Both the position numbers and the translations under genes were made by a program. The notes under the pieces were generated by a model that ran no database searches, was not told the DNA's origin, and saw only the letters and a list, made by a program, of their open reading frames with translations. From Alphaproteobacteria bacterium (GTDB lineage Bacteria > Pseudomonadota > Alphaproteobacteria > Rickettsiales > UBA8987), in the NCBI GenBank assembly GCA_030429625.1, contig JAUIFA010000004.1:1-64000 (forward strand): a stretch of 64,000 nt of DNA. The letters run 5' to 3'. Of the stretch, positions 29,413-39,766 are shown in pieces (within the stretch, counting starts at the first letter, position 1; the number at the start of each line of letters is the position of its first letter).

Positions 29413-29883
29413 TTACTGCACCAGCGGACTATCACTTCCCTCCAGATCAAATCCTGCGATGCGAGCTTTTCCAGCAAGTAATTTAATGTATTGATTGATA
29501 CCCGTTTGTAGGGAACGTGCATGAAGGTAATCCCTGATGTGGGTAGAAACACTTTCAAACGGTAGCACCTGATGGGTTTTTTTATCAATAAACCGTTCCA
29601 AATTCTGGTCGTAATAACGTTTACAACTTTTTTCATCCGCTTGTGGAACTACTACTTCCTGCTGGATAAGAACATCAATGCTTTCTTCAATTTTTTTACT
29701 GTCGGCATGTTTAGGGTCATCCAACAACTTCTTTTCCTTAGCCGCCTGCAGCAGTAATTGCCGAATCACAAGTGCCTGTGCGGCTTTATGACGCGCGGCT
29801 TCTATCGATGAAGCCGGATGGTACTGCATCTCCGCATGCACCTCATCGTCGGTGATTTCTACATTATTAATAATAATAGGCAT
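29413..29883 (-). CDS. NifM/PpiC-like nar accessory protein lacking the rotamase domain
   Basis: 156 aa. The N-terminal half (EVHAEMQYHPASSIEAARHKAAQALVIRQLL in two parts, then DVLIQQEVVVP and CKRYYDQNLERF) matches the chaperone part of the PpiC-type protein that follows narI in Pseudomonas and relatives. The C-terminal VLPFESVSTHIRDYL and LAGKARIAGFDLEG also match. From memory the usual protein has a parvulin domain of about 90-100 residues between these parts. Here FIDKKTH joins them directly, so the catalytic domain is missing while the frame is intact. The ribosome site (GGAGGAGAG) is strong. Likely a NarGHI assembly chaperone. Confidence 0.75.
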   Translation of the reverse strand: MPIIINNVEITDDEVHAEMQYHPASSIEAARHKAAQALVIRQLLLQAAKEKKLLDDPKHADSKKIEESIDVLIQQEVVVPQADEKSCKRYYDQNLERFIDKKTHQVLPFESVSTHIRDYLHARSLQTGINQYIKLLAGKARIAGFDLEGSDSPLVQ

Positions 29884-29895
29884 CGCTCTCCTCCT

Positions 29896-30591
29896 CTACC
29901 AGCGTTTACGCACAATTTGATAGCCTGAACGTGTCAGATATTTAATCGGTGCCGCAATCCCACTGAACACATGCACCATACGAGTAAAGGGAAAGAGTAG
30001 AAATATGGTAGTTCCCAGCACCAGGTGTAGTTTGAAAATTAGTGCTTCCTCCACAATGAAATCAGCAGCTCCGGCGCGGAAAGTCACTATATACTGTGCC
30101 CAGTTTGCCAGCGCAATCATGGAGCTGCCATCCATGTGCTGTGCTGAAAAAGGAATAGTAATCAGACCTAGAATCAGCTGCACATACAGTATAAGTAATA
30201 TGAGAATATCCGAAGGCTTGCTCGTAGCACGGATACGTGGATCAAATAGGCGGCGTATTAACAGCATGGTCATGCCAATAAAACATAGTGTGCCAAAGAT
30301 ACCACCGGCGACCATCGCCATCATTTGCTTGGTGCCCGCATCCATAAAATGATGATAGACCTCATGCGGCGTAAGCAATCCAACCAAGTGGCCGAAGAAC
30401 AGAAGAATAATGCCGATATGGAATAGATTGTTTCCAATACGCATGCCTTTTTTACGGAGCAATTGGCTGGAATCGGCTTTCCATGTATATTGATCACGGT
30501 CATAGCGTAGTGCACTCCCCAACACGAATACTGTCAGACAGATATAAGGGTAATAACCGAATAAAAACTGATGAATAAAATCGATGGTCAT
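29896..30591 (-). CDS. narI: Respiratory nitrate reductase gamma subunit (cytochrome b)
   Basis: 231 aa from the ATG at 30591, which overlaps the narJ stop (TAATG). Five membrane helices. Haem ligands are visible in [21 protein letters not shown] (two His in helix II) and in the helix V pair HLVLG and [10 protein letters not shown]. It oxidises quinol at the membrane and passes electrons to NarH. The in-frame extension to 30657 lies inside narJ and is not conserved. Confidence 0.93.
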   Translation of the reverse strand: MTIDFIHQFLFGYYPYICLTVFVLGSALRYDRDQYTWKADSSQLLRKKGMRIGNNLFHIGIILLFFGHLVGLLTPHEVYHHFMDAGTKQMMAMVAGGIFGTLCFIGMTMLLIRRLFDPRIRATSKPSDILILLILYVQLILGLITIPFSAQHMDGSSMIALANWAQYIVTFRAGAADFIVEEALIFKLHLVLGTTIFLLFPFTRMVHVFSGIAAPIKYLTRSGYQIVRKRW

Positions 30592-31292
30592 TATATACCT
30601 CCAGCCATTTTCTTTAATTCTTCCGAAGCATTTGGAAAGGCATTGCAACTTCCACAATCGGCGGCAACATCCTGAAGCGGGTCACCGCTAAAGGCTTCTG
30701 CTTCTTTCCATTCCTCATCCAATTCTTCTAATGTTTCAGGATCTTTTGGGGCAGACTCCAAGGCCTCTTTAATTTTTACCTGATCTGGCTTGATCGCAGA
30801 AAGTGCCGTAATGGCATCAAACACCACAGCGTAAGGTGACTTGCGTTTCTCTAGCTTTTTGCCAATAACAGCAATTACATCAATAGCCTCGCCTAATAGT
30901 CCACTGGCTTCCTCAAAGGAGCAGCGCGATAGGTATTCCATAAATAAAGGCAGGTAATCAGGGAGCTCATTATTGTTGATATATAGCCCTTTGGATGCGT
31001 AAGCATCGCTTAAATCCACCATAGCCTGACCACGATCACGCGATTCACCGTGGATATGTTCAAACAGATGCAGACAGTGAGCACGTCCACGATCAAAGAT
31101 TTCAACGTAATCTTCCTGAACATCCATCAGATCTTTTGACTTTTGTGTGGTAAGAAATTGTTCAATGGACTTGATAGATTTCTCTGACAGCACGGCCTCC
31201 TCACGCAACAGTGACAGTAATTCATCTGATGCTTCATATAAACTTCCTTCGGGATAGGTAAGTAGTAAGCCTAGTAGTTTAAATGTTTTCAT
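30591..31292 (-). CDS. narJ: Nitrate reductase molybdenum cofactor assembly chaperone
   Basis: 233 aa from the ATG at 31292, whose ATGA overlaps the narH stop. TorD-like all-helical chaperone with [30 protein letters not shown] (about 82-99) and [16 protein letters not shown], the NarJ signature. It binds apo-NarG for Mo-cofactor insertion and membrane targeting. The C-terminus carries CGSCNAF. Confidence 0.92.
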   Translation of the reverse strand: MKTFKLLGLLLTYPEGSLYEASDELLSLLREEAVLSEKSIKSIEQFLTTQKSKDLMDVQEDYVEIFDRGRAHCLHLFEHIHGESRDRGQAMVDLSDAYASKGLYINNNELPDYLPLFMEYLSRCSFEEASGLLGEAIDVIAVIGKKLEKRKSPYAVVFDAITALSAIKPDQVKIKEALESAPKDPETLEELDEEWKEAEAFSGDPLQDVAADCGSCNAFPNASEELKKMAGGI

Positions 31293-32893
31293 GAGCAACT
31301 CCCGCAGCCACCAGAGCCACAACTTGTTTTAGGTTCACTAACCTTTGTTTCCGGTATCTTTCCACTCATTGTGTTTTTGTGGGTTTTGGCGCCGAATAGG
31401 TTAGACTTACTTTCCCCACCAGAACACCCATTGCCAAAACTGAACCCACAGGAGGAGCGCGTATCAAACGGAATTTCGTTATCAAACGGTGTTTCTCCTG
31501 AATATTCACGGTGATTGGTAGGGATCACAAAGCGGTCTTCATACGCGGCCAGTGCCATAATACGGTACATATCATCCACTGTCGCCACATCTAAACCAAC
31601 TTGGTCTAATAATTTCACGTTATTAACCCCTTCAACATTCTTACCGCGCATATATTCACGCATGGCAATCATTCTTTCTAAGGCATGTACAACAGGAGCT
31701 TCTTTGCCCGCAGTGAGCAAGTTAGCAAGGTATTTCACCGGAATACGGAGCTTATGGACATCCGGAATCACACCATCCATCGGAATATCTCCTTTTGCGG
31801 CGGCATTGTTGATAGGTGAAAGTGGTGGAATGTACCATACCATTGGTAATGTACGATATTCAGGATGCAGCGGGAAGGCTACTTTCCAGTCCATGGCCAT
31901 CTTATAGATCGGCGAATTCTGCGCCGCAGTAATCCAGCTATCTGGAATACCGTCTTTTTTGGCCTGTGCAATGACTTCAGGATCAAACGGATCAAGGAAA
32001 ATATCCAGCTGCGACTGATAGAGATCTTCGGGATCTTCAACGCTTGCCGCCTCTTTGATACGATCTGCATCATAGAGCAGCACACCCAAATAACGAATAC
32101 GTCCAACACAGGTTTCCGAGCAAACCGTTGGATCTCCGGCCTCAATACGAGGATAGCAGAAGGTACATTTCTCGGACTTCCCTGACTGCCAATTGAAATA
32201 GATTTTTTTGTACGGGCAGCCGGAGACGCACATACGCCAGCCACGACATTTGTCTTGGTCGATAAGCACAATGCCGTCTTCCTCACGCTTGTAAATCGCG
32301 CCACTTGGGCAGGAAGCCACGCAGGTAGGGTTCAGACAATGCTCGCACAGACGTGGTAGATACATCATGAACGTATTTTCAAACTGACCGTAAATATCAG
32401 CTTCTATGTCTTTAAAGTTATAGTCCTCACGGCGTTTTTCAAACTCTCCGCCAAGAATTTCTTCCCAGTTTGGCCCCCATTCCGGCTTTTCCATCTTCTT
32501 GCCGGTAATCACGGAATGGGCACGAGCGGTAGGCATAGCCTTCGATTCCGGTGCCTTTTGCAGCCGTTCATATTCAAAGGTAAACGGTTCGTAATAATCA
32601 TCAATTTCCGGTAAATCCGGATTGGCAAAAATCTTGGCCAGCAGGCGAAATTTACCGCCCATTTTAGGCGCAATATCACCACTTGCTTTACGCTCCCAAC
32701 CACCATTCCAGACTTTCTGGTCTTCCCATTTCTTGGGATAGCCTACGCCCGGCTTGGTTTCCACATTGTTGAACCAAGCATATTCCACGCCTTGACGTGA
32801 AGTCCAGACATTCTTACAGGTTACCGAACAAGTGTGGCAGCCAATACATTTGTCTAGGTTCAGAACTTTTCCGATTTGTGCACGTATTTTCAT
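31289..32893 (-). CDS. narH: Respiratory nitrate reductase beta subunit (Fe-S)
   Basis: 534 aa. Four cysteine clusters are visible: CIGCHTCSVTCKNVW (17-31), CEHCLNPTCVASC, CRGWRMCVSGC with the Trp that makes this a 3Fe-4S site, and CTFCYPRIEAG with CSETCVG. It carries electrons from NarI to NarG. After the usual NarH end (CGFSFGNGCSGG, NLFG) there is an extra tail of about 35 residues finishing [10 protein letters not shown]. It starts directly after the narG stop with no gap. Confidence 0.95.
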   Translation of the reverse strand: MKIRAQIGKVLNLDKCIGCHTCSVTCKNVWTSRQGVEYAWFNNVETKPGVGYPKKWEDQKVWNGGWERKASGDIAPKMGGKFRLLAKIFANPDLPEIDDYYEPFTFEYERLQKAPESKAMPTARAHSVITGKKMEKPEWGPNWEEILGGEFEKRREDYNFKDIEADIYGQFENTFMMYLPRLCEHCLNPTCVASCPSGAIYKREEDGIVLIDQDKCRGWRMCVSGCPYKKIYFNWQSGKSEKCTFCYPRIEAGDPTVCSETCVGRIRYLGVLLYDADRIKEAASVEDPEDLYQSQLDIFLDPFDPEVIAQAKKDGIPDSWITAAQNSPIYKMAMDWKVAFPLHPEYRTLPMVWYIPPLSPINNAAAKGDIPMDGVIPDVHKLRIPVKYLANLLTAGKEAPVVHALERMIAMREYMRGKNVEGVNNVKLLDQVGLDVATVDDMYRIMALAAYEDRFVIPTNHREYSGETPFDNEIPFDTRSSCGFSFGNGCSGGESKSNLFGAKTHKNTMSGKIPETKVSEPKTSCGSGGCGSCS

Positions 32894-35800
32894 CTAAGCG
32901 ACCTCCCCATGATCAAGATTACCGGCAGGTTCTTCCAGCCAATCAACATTTTCCATTTTACGCACAATAACAAATTCATCACGGTTAGAACCTACCGTAC
33001 CGTAATAGTTAAAACCGTAGGCCAGCTGAGCATAGCCACCAATCATGTGGGTTGGTTTGACAACGGTGCGTGTAACAGAATTGTGAATACCACCACGTTT
33101 TCCTGTAACTTTTGAACCCGGCGTGTTGATGATTTTTTCCTGAGCGTGATACATCATGCTCATACCTTCCGGCACACGCTGTGAGACCACTGCACGCGCA
33201 GCAATAGCGCCGTTGGTGTTGTAAAGCTCGATCCAGTCATTATCCTCCACACCAATTTTCTTAGCATCCATCTCACTGATCCAGACCACTGGGCCACCGC
33301 GATTGAGCGTAAGCATTAAAAGGTTTTCCGAATAAGTACTGTGAATTCCCCATTTCTGGTGTGGGGTGATCCAGTTGAGTACCACCTGTTTATGCCCTTT
33401 GCCATGCACATCAATTACTGGTGTAACAGTTTTGGTATTAATCGGCGGCTTGTAAACACACAAACCTTCACCAAAATCACGCATCCACTCATGATCTTGA
33501 TAGAATTGCTGACGGCCAGTAAGAGTACGCCATGGAATCAATTCATGTGTGTTGGTATAGCCTGCGTTATAACTAACATGTTCATCTTCCAATCCGCTCC
33601 AGGTAGGTGAGGAAATAATCTTACGTGGCTGTGCCTGAATATCACGAAAGCGGATTTTTTCCTCTTCTTTGGGCTTGGCCAGATGGGTATGATCCCGTCC
33701 GGTAAATTTGCCCAATGCCTCCCATGCTTTGACGGCGACTTGTCCATTGGTTTCCGGTGCAAGGGAAAGTACCACTTCTGTCGCATCAATATCAGATGCA
33801 ATACGCGGTAATCCTTTTGAAACACCTTCTTCTGTTACCACACGATTCAACTCACCGAGGAATTTGACTTCCATTTCGGTGTTCCAGGCAATACCTTTGC
33901 CGCCATTACCGATCTTAGTTAAGAGTGGACCGAGGGCTGTGAATTTCTTGTACGTATTAAGATAATCACGTTCAACCTCGACAAAAGACGGCATGGTTTT
34001 GCCCGGGATTGGGTCAATCTCACCTTTTTTCCAGTCTTTTACATCCAGAGCCTGTGCTATCTCACCGGGTGTATCATGAAGAATCGGTAATGCGACCACG
34101 TCTTTTTCTACACCCAAATGCCCTACACATAACTCTGAGAAAGTTTTCGCAATGCCTTTATAAATCTCCCAGTCACTACGTGATTCCCATGCCGGATCAA
34201 CCGCACGGGACAGTGGGTGAATGAAAGGGTGCATATCGGAAGTGTTGAGATCATTCTTCTCGTACCACGTCGCCGAAGGCAGCACAATATCGGAATAAAC
34301 GCAGGTGGTTGACATACGGAAATCCAGTGTTACCACCAAGTCAAGCTTGCCTTCCGGCGCTTCTTCATGCCATGCCACTTCTTGAGGCTTAGCACCACCA
34401 AGTTCTCCTAAATCTTTGCCCATTACCCCATGCTGTGTTCCTAACAAATGCTTGAGCATATATTCGTGCCCCTTGCCGGAAGATCCCAGTAGGTTTGAAC
34501 GCCAGATAAATAAGTTGCGTGGGAAGTTACGCGGATTATCCGGGTCTTCACAGGACATTTTCAAGCTACCGGCTTTTAGGCGCTCCACAATATAGTCTTT
34601 GCTTTCTTTGCCGGCTTTCTCTGCCGCCTTGGTCAACTCAAGTGGATTTTCCTCCAGCTGTGGTGCAGAAGGCAGCCAGCCCATACGCTCTGAGCGCACA
34701 TTGCAGTCAATGAGTGAATAGTTTTTCCACTTCTTTTTGTCAGCAAGTGGTGAAAGAATCTCATCAACCTCCAGCTTTTCATATCGCCACTGGTTAGAAT
34801 GGGCATAGAAGAAGCTAGTAGAATTCATATGACGTGGTGGACGGTGCCAATCTGTGGCAAATGCAAGTGGCAGCCATCCCGTTTGTGGACGCAGTTTCTC
34901 CTGCCCAACATAATGCGCCCAGCCACCGCCGGATTTGCCGATACAGCCACACATCATCAACATGTTGATAATACCACGATAGATCATGTCCATATGATAC
35001 CAGTGGTTAATTGCCGCCCCTAAAATCACCATAGACCGCCCACGGGTTTTGTCTGCATTGTCGGCAAATTCACGCGCGATGCGTGTCACCAGATCTGCTG
35101 ATACTCCCGTAATTTTCTCCTGCCAAGCTGGGGTATAAGGAATGTCATCTTCAAGCGATGCTGCGACATTACCACCGCCCAGTCCACGATCAACACCATA
35201 ATTGGCAACCATCAAATCAAAGACCGTGGCTACCAGCACCTCTTTCTTGCCATTTAACTTTATCCGCTTTGCCGGTACGTTACGTACCAGTACACTCTCA
35301 TGGCCTGTGTGGGCAAAAATCGGTTGATCATTTTCCAGATTACCAAAATAAGGGAAGCCAATCGGCACTACTTCATCCGAATCAGCAATAAATGTAGTCT
35401 CCGGCCATATTTCTGAACCGTCAGCAACATTCTTTGCCTCCAGATTCCACTTGCCGCTTTCATCCCAACGTGAGCCAACCGTTCCATTAGGAACAGTAAC
35501 TTTGCCTGACGTTGCATCGAAAATCACCGGCTTCCATTCCGGATTTTTCTTTTCACCCAAACCATCTTTGAAGTCTGACGCACGCAATGTCCGATTTGGC
35601 ACATAGCTACCCTCGCGCTCTTCTAACATCACTAAGAACGGCATATCGGTGTACATGCGGCAATAATCATCAAAATATTCACTTTTTCCTGCGCAGTGGA
35701 ACTCCTTGAGAATCACATGTCCCATCGCCATGGCCAGCGCAGAATCTGTACCTTGCCGTACCGGCAACCAGTTATCAGAAAGCTTAGCAACTTCGCTATA

Positions 35801-36655
35801 ATCAGGAGTTACAGCAACGGTTTTGGTGCCATTGTACCGAGCTTCGGTAAAGAAGTGGGCGTCGGGCGTGCGCGTCTGCGGTACATTTGATCCCCATGCT
35901 ATAATATAGGAAGAATTATACCAATCCGCACTTTCCGGTACGTCGGTCTGTTCACCCCAGACCTGAGGCGAGCTTGGTGGCAAATCGCAATACCAATCGT
36001 AAAAGCTCATACAGGTGCCACCAATGAGGGACAAATAACGACTGCCCGCAGCATAGGACACCATCGACATCGCTGGAATAGGTGAAAAGCCGATGATACG
36101 ATCTGGCCCAAATTCCTTAGCGGTATAGACGTTGGCAGCGGCAATGATTTCATTGACCTCATCCCAATGGGCACGTACCATGCCACCATGGCCACGTATT
36201 TGTTTATATTCTTTCGCCTTTTTTGAATCAGACACAATGCTTTCCCATGCATTCACTGGATCAGGGCACATGGTTTTTGCCGTACGCCACAATTTAAGCA
36301 GGCGAGAGCGGATCATCGGATATTTTAAACGCGCAGCACTGTAAAGATACCAACTGTAACTGGCACCACGGGCACAACCGCGTGGTTCATGGTTAGGAAG
36401 ATCTGGACGTGTGCGTGGGTAATCTGTTTGTTGTGTTTCCCATGTTACCAGACCATTCTTGACGTAAATCTTCCAGCTACAAGAGCCGGTGCAATTTACA
36501 CCATGCGTGGAGCGTACCACCTTGTCGTGCGACCACCGTCCACGATAGGCGCGCTCCCAGTCACGATTTTCTTCAGTCGTAATCCCATGACCGTCTGAAA
36601 AAGTTTCAGGAGACTTATTTGTGAAGAATGTCAACTTATCGATTATATGACTCAT
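32894..36655 (-). CDS. narG: Respiratory nitrate reductase alpha subunit (catalytic)
   Basis: 1253 aa, full length. Molybdo-bis-PGD enzyme reducing nitrate to nitrite on the cytoplasmic side. The FS0 cluster motif HGVNCTGSCSWKIYVK (about 49-64) and RGCARGASYSWYLYS are present, as is NSSYIIAWGSNVPQTRTPDAHF. The N-terminus lacks a twin-arginine export signal of the periplasmic type. AAGGGAG precedes the ATG. It is 20 bases after narK2 and so belongs to the same transcript. Confidence 0.96.
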   Translation of the reverse strand: MSHIIDKLTFFTNKSPETFSDGHGITTEENRDWERAYRGRWSHDKVVRSTHGVNCTGSCSWKIYVKNGLVTWETQQTDYPRTRPDLPNHEPRGCARGASYSWYLYSAARLKYPMIRSRLLKLWRTAKTMCPDPVNAWESIVSDSKKAKEYKQIRGHGGMVRAHWDEVNEIIAAANVYTAKEFGPDRIIGFSPIPAMSMVSYAAGSRYLSLIGGTCMSFYDWYCDLPPSSPQVWGEQTDVPESADWYNSSYIIAWGSNVPQTRTPDAHFFTEARYNGTKTVAVTPDYSEVAKLSDNWLPVRQGTDSALAMAMGHVILKEFHCAGKSEYFDDYCRMYTDMPFLVMLEEREGSYVPNRTLRASDFKDGLGEKKNPEWKPVIFDATSGKVTVPNGTVGSRWDESGKWNLEAKNVADGSEIWPETTFIADSDEVVPIGFPYFGNLENDQPIFAHTGHESVLVRNVPAKRIKLNGKKEVLVATVFDLMVANYGVDRGLGGGNVAASLEDDIPYTPAWQEKITGVSADLVTRIAREFADNADKTRGRSMVILGAAINHWYHMDMIYRGIINMLMMCGCIGKSGGGWAHYVGQEKLRPQTGWLPLAFATDWHRPPRHMNSTSFFYAHSNQWRYEKLEVDEILSPLADKKKWKNYSLIDCNVRSERMGWLPSAPQLEENPLELTKAAEKAGKESKDYIVERLKAGSLKMSCEDPDNPRNFPRNLFIWRSNLLGSSGKGHEYMLKHLLGTQHGVMGKDLGELGGAKPQEVAWHEEAPEGKLDLVVTLDFRMSTTCVYSDIVLPSATWYEKNDLNTSDMHPFIHPLSRAVDPAWESRSDWEIYKGIAKTFSELCVGHLGVEKDVVALPILHDTPGEIAQALDVKDWKKGEIDPIPGKTMPSFVEVERDYLNTYKKFTALGPLLTKIGNGGKGIAWNTEMEVKFLGELNRVVTEEGVSKGLPRIASDIDATEVVLSLAPETNGQVAVKAWEALGKFTGRDHTHLAKPKEEEKIRFRDIQAQPRKIISSPTWSGLEDEHVSYNAGYTNTHELIPWRTLTGRQQFYQDHEWMRDFGEGLCVYKPPINTKTVTPVIDVHGKGHKQVVLNWITPHQKWGIHSTYSENLLMLTLNRGGPVVWISEMDAKKIGVEDNDWIELYNTNGAIAARAVVSQRVPEGMSMMYHAQEKIINTPGSKVTGKRGGIHNSVTRTVVKPTHMIGGYAQLAYGFNYYGTVGSNRDEFVIVRKMENVDWLEEPAGNLDHGEVA

Positions 36656-36675
36656 TTATATAACTCCCTTACCGT

Positions 36676-38289
36676 TTACGGATTTTGTACATAGGCGTTT
36701 TTACGCAGGTAGAACCACCAATTAATAACAATGCATACTATGTAGAAGATGGCGAACCCATAAAGGGCAATTTCTGGAGTGGTTGCCTTAATCTGTTCAC
36801 CGAATACTTTTGGAATAATAAATGCACCATAGGCAGCCACGGCAGATGTCCATCCTAACACTGGCCCAGCCTGTTCTTTGTCAAACACAACAGCAATGGT
36901 GCGGAAAGTTGACCCATTACCGATTCCTGTGGCTGCAAACAAAATTAGGAATAGGCCAAGAAACGGATAGAAATACTCTTCCGGTGTTGCCGAGGCATAA
37001 GCCGCCTTCATAAAATAGGCCACACCCAACGCACTTATTACCATGATAACAGAGATAATCTGTGTTACCTTCGCCCCACCCATTTTATCCGCAATTTTGC
37101 CGCCAACAGGGCGAATAAGTGCCCCAATAAATGGCCCCATCCACGCAAACATTAATGCGGCGGGGCCATTTGGGTTGATGGTATTATGTGTCATTACCCC
37201 GTCCACCATCAGGTGCTGGAAACCAAATACCACCTTAATGGACAGTGCTAATGCAGCCGAATAGCCAATAAATGAACCAAACGTCATGGTGTAAATAACT
37301 GTCATTGCCCAAGTATGCTTGTTATTAAAAATACGATATTGTCTTTTCAAGCCTTCTTTATAAGCACTGCCAAGTGGCAATAATTTCAGTGCAAACACCG
37401 TAGCAGCAATTACGAGCGGTAAAACAATCCACTTGTTTAGCTCCAACCCCATGCCATTGGCTTTTTCAGGTAACATGAGATAAAGGCCGCCTGCAGCGAT
37501 GACCAGTCCAATGCCAAGCATCACAATAATCTTAAAAAAAGCACTGGAGGTTGAACCAATATTGGGGGACACATGTTCGTCAATTATATTGTTCATGCCT
37601 ACCCAGGCTGCAATTGATAGCGGTATCAGGAAACACAGCCAGATATAACCAGCGTTATGAATAAATGTTTCCGTGCCTGCGGGAATCTTACCAATTAATG
37701 TCCCGCTAAAATTTTGTAGAATCATCGGCTCTCCACCAAATAACCCGAACGTCATAACACAGGGAATCAACAGCTGCATAGTGGTAACACCAAAATTGCC
37801 CAGGCCCGCATTCATCCCTAAAGAATAGCCCTGCACTCTTTTAGGATAGAAAAAGCTGATATTGGACATGGAGGAGGCAAAATTACCACCGCCAAAGCCC
37901 GAGAGAAGTGCCAAAAGTTGAAAGTGCCAAAGCGGTGTATCCACACTTTGAAGTGCAATGGCTGTACCGATAGCAGGAAGTATTAATAGAGAAGTGGTTA
38001 GAAAGATAGTGTTGCGCCCACCGGCCAACCTAATAAAAAAAGCACTCGGGATGCGAAGCGTAGCACCAGACAGTCCAGCAATTGCCATGAGAGAAAACAA
38101 ATCGGGCTTGCTGAAAGGAAAGCCAAGATTTAACATCTGTACCGTGATGATACTCCAATAGAGCCAGACAGCAAAACCGCAAAGCAGGCTGGGAATTGAT
38201 ATCCACAAATTTCGGTTCGCCACACTTTTTCCATAAGATTGCCACTGTTGCTCATCTTCTGGATTCCAGTTTTGCAGGTCTTTTGCCAT
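36676..38289 (-). CDS. narK2: Nitrate/nitrite antiporter, NarK2 type
   Basis: 537 aa, MFS with 12 helices plus a longer extra-membrane segment. The start NWNPEDEQQWQSYGKSVANRNLWISIP in two parts is the NarK hallmark. LSGFGGGNFASSMSNISFFYP contains the nitrate signature of the family. It exchanges external nitrate for internal nitrite, supplying NarG and removing its product. It lies between narK1 and narG. Confidence 0.92.
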   Translation of the reverse strand: MAKDLQNWNPEDEQQWQSYGKSVANRNLWISIPSLLCGFAVWLYWSIITVQMLNLGFPFSKPDLFSLMAIAGLSGATLRIPSAFFIRLAGGRNTIFLTTSLLILPAIGTAIALQSVDTPLWHFQLLALLSGFGGGNFASSMSNISFFYPKRVQGYSLGMNAGLGNFGVTTMQLLIPCVMTFGLFGGEPMILQNFSGTLIGKIPAGTETFIHNAGYIWLCFLIPLSIAAWVGMNNIIDEHVSPNIGSTSSAFFKIIVMLGIGLVIAAGGLYLMLPEKANGMGLELNKWIVLPLVIAATVFALKLLPLGSAYKEGLKRQYRIFNNKHTWAMTVIYTMTFGSFIGYSAALALSIKVVFGFQHLMVDGVMTHNTINPNGPAALMFAWMGPFIGALIRPVGGKIADKMGGAKVTQIISVIMVISALGVAYFMKAAYASATPEEYFYPFLGLFLILFAATGIGNGSTFRTIAVVFDKEQAGPVLGWTSAVAAYGAFIIPKVFGEQIKATTPEIALYGFAIFYIVCIVINWWFYLRKNAYVQNP

Positions 38290-38346
38290 AATTTTTCTCC
38301 TTTAGGCTTTAGCAAGTATTTTACGGTTTTGCCCGCATTTTTTGTT

Positions 38347-39696
38347 TTATGTTTTCATCATAGCAGCACGCTGCTGCATCTGATTTTTTTCTTCATCTGT
38401 TGTTAGTTCAGGCAGGTATTTTGGCCCGCGTAGCTCAGGATGTTGCTGGCGGTCCATACACCGAATGGCAAAATGCATCCAGGTTAGCGCAATAGCAATA
38501 ATGATGGTGAGTAGCATAAAGCAGCTGGTCCATACGCCGATTATATCGTTCATAATTCCGAAGGTAATCGGCAGAAAGAATCCACCTAAGCCGCCAATTA
38601 GGCCAACCATTCCACCAACAGAACCCACATGGTTCGGGTAATAAACAGGGATATGTTTGTAGACTGCCGCTTTGCCCAGAGACATGAAGAAACCAAGAAC
38701 AACTGTTAAGGCAACAAACAACCAAAGTGGAATGGTCAAATTAAACGTAATAGGACCCTCAATGCCAGCTACAGTGTAATCTGTGGCTGGATAGGACATG
38801 ATGAAGGTGCAAATGACACAGGCAATAAACGTCCAGTACATCACTGTGCGTGCGCCAAATTTATCAGACATCCAGCCGCCAAGGGCACGGAAAATACTGC
38901 CCGGCATGGCGTAACATGCAGCCAGCAAGCCCGCTGTTTTCAGATCAAGCCCGTAAGCACCCATATAAAAACGTGGCAGCCACAGCGCCAGCGCAACAAA
39001 CGCACCGAACACGAAGAAGTAATAAAGAGAGAAACGCCAAACTTGTAAATTCTTTAATGGCTCAAGCTGCTTGAGAAACGGCACATGTTCCACACCTTTT
39101 TCTTTACGTTCCTGTAAAGCTGGATCATTTTTGGTAAAAAGGAAGAAAAGAACTGCTGTTGCTCCCACAACCATAGCATAAATTTGTGCAACAACCTGCC
39201 ATTGTCCACCCATAGCCACCAGCAGGATTGGTGCACCAAAGTTAGTAACTGCTGCCCCTACATTACCCGCACCAAAAATACCCAGTGCCGTACCCGTTTT
39301 TTCTTTTGGATACCAGGTGGAAACATATTGAACGCCCACCGCAAAACTACCACCAGCCAATCCGACACCCAGCGCTGCAACAAGAAACATCGGGTAGGTA
39401 CTGACCATCGTCAGCAAATACGTTGCCGCTGCAGTTGCTAACATCTGCAACGCAAATATCAGGCGTCCACCGTATTGATCCGCCCAAACGCCAAGAAAAA
39501 TACGGCTTAAAGAGCCAGTGAGTACCGGAGTAGCCACTAAAATTCCAAACTCCGTATCATTAAGTCCTAATTCAGCCTTGATTTTAATGCCGATGATTGA
39601 AAAAATAGTCCACACGGCAAAACACACCGTAAACGCCAGAGTGCTAGCGGTTAATGCTTGGACTTGTTGACCAGATGTTACATTCTTAAGACTCAT
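38347..39696 (-). CDS. narK1: Nitrate transporter, NarK1 type
   Basis: 449 aa from the ATG at 39696; an upstream in-frame codon at 39711 has no ribosome site. MFS fold with ELGLNDTEFGILVATPVL near 45, GGSFAVGVQYVSTWYP (nitrate signature) near 134 and GLGGFFLPITFGIM in the second half. NarK1 proteins are thought to be nitrate/proton symporters that start respiration before nitrite accumulates. In Paracoccus NarK1 and NarK2 are fused; here they are separate neighbours. An FNR-like box lies 71 bases before the start. Confidence 0.9.
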   Translation of the reverse strand: MSLKNVTSGQQVQALTASTLAFTVCFAVWTIFSIIGIKIKAELGLNDTEFGILVATPVLTGSLSRIFLGVWADQYGGRLIFALQMLATAAATYLLTMVSTYPMFLVAALGVGLAGGSFAVGVQYVSTWYPKEKTGTALGIFGAGNVGAAVTNFGAPILLVAMGGQWQVVAQIYAMVVGATAVLFFLFTKNDPALQERKEKGVEHVPFLKQLEPLKNLQVWRFSLYYFFVFGAFVALALWLPRFYMGAYGLDLKTAGLLAACYAMPGSIFRALGGWMSDKFGARTVMYWTFIACVICTFIMSYPATDYTVAGIEGPITFNLTIPLWLFVALTVVLGFFMSLGKAAVYKHIPVYYPNHVGSVGGMVGLIGGLGGFFLPITFGIMNDIIGVWTSCFMLLTIIIAIALTWMHFAIRCMDRQQHPELRGPKYLPELTTDEEKNQMQQRAAMMKT

Positions 39697-39766
39697 AATC
39701 TGTATCCACACCCTTTGGTTGATATCTTATTTCGATGCTACCATGCTAGAATTTTTCTAAAAGGAT

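Noticed and set aside
36676-39696. narK1 and narK2 as one fused transporter gene broken by a frameshift
   Set aside because: Each has its own start, ribosome region and complete 12-helix fold, with a 57-base gap; they are separate genes.
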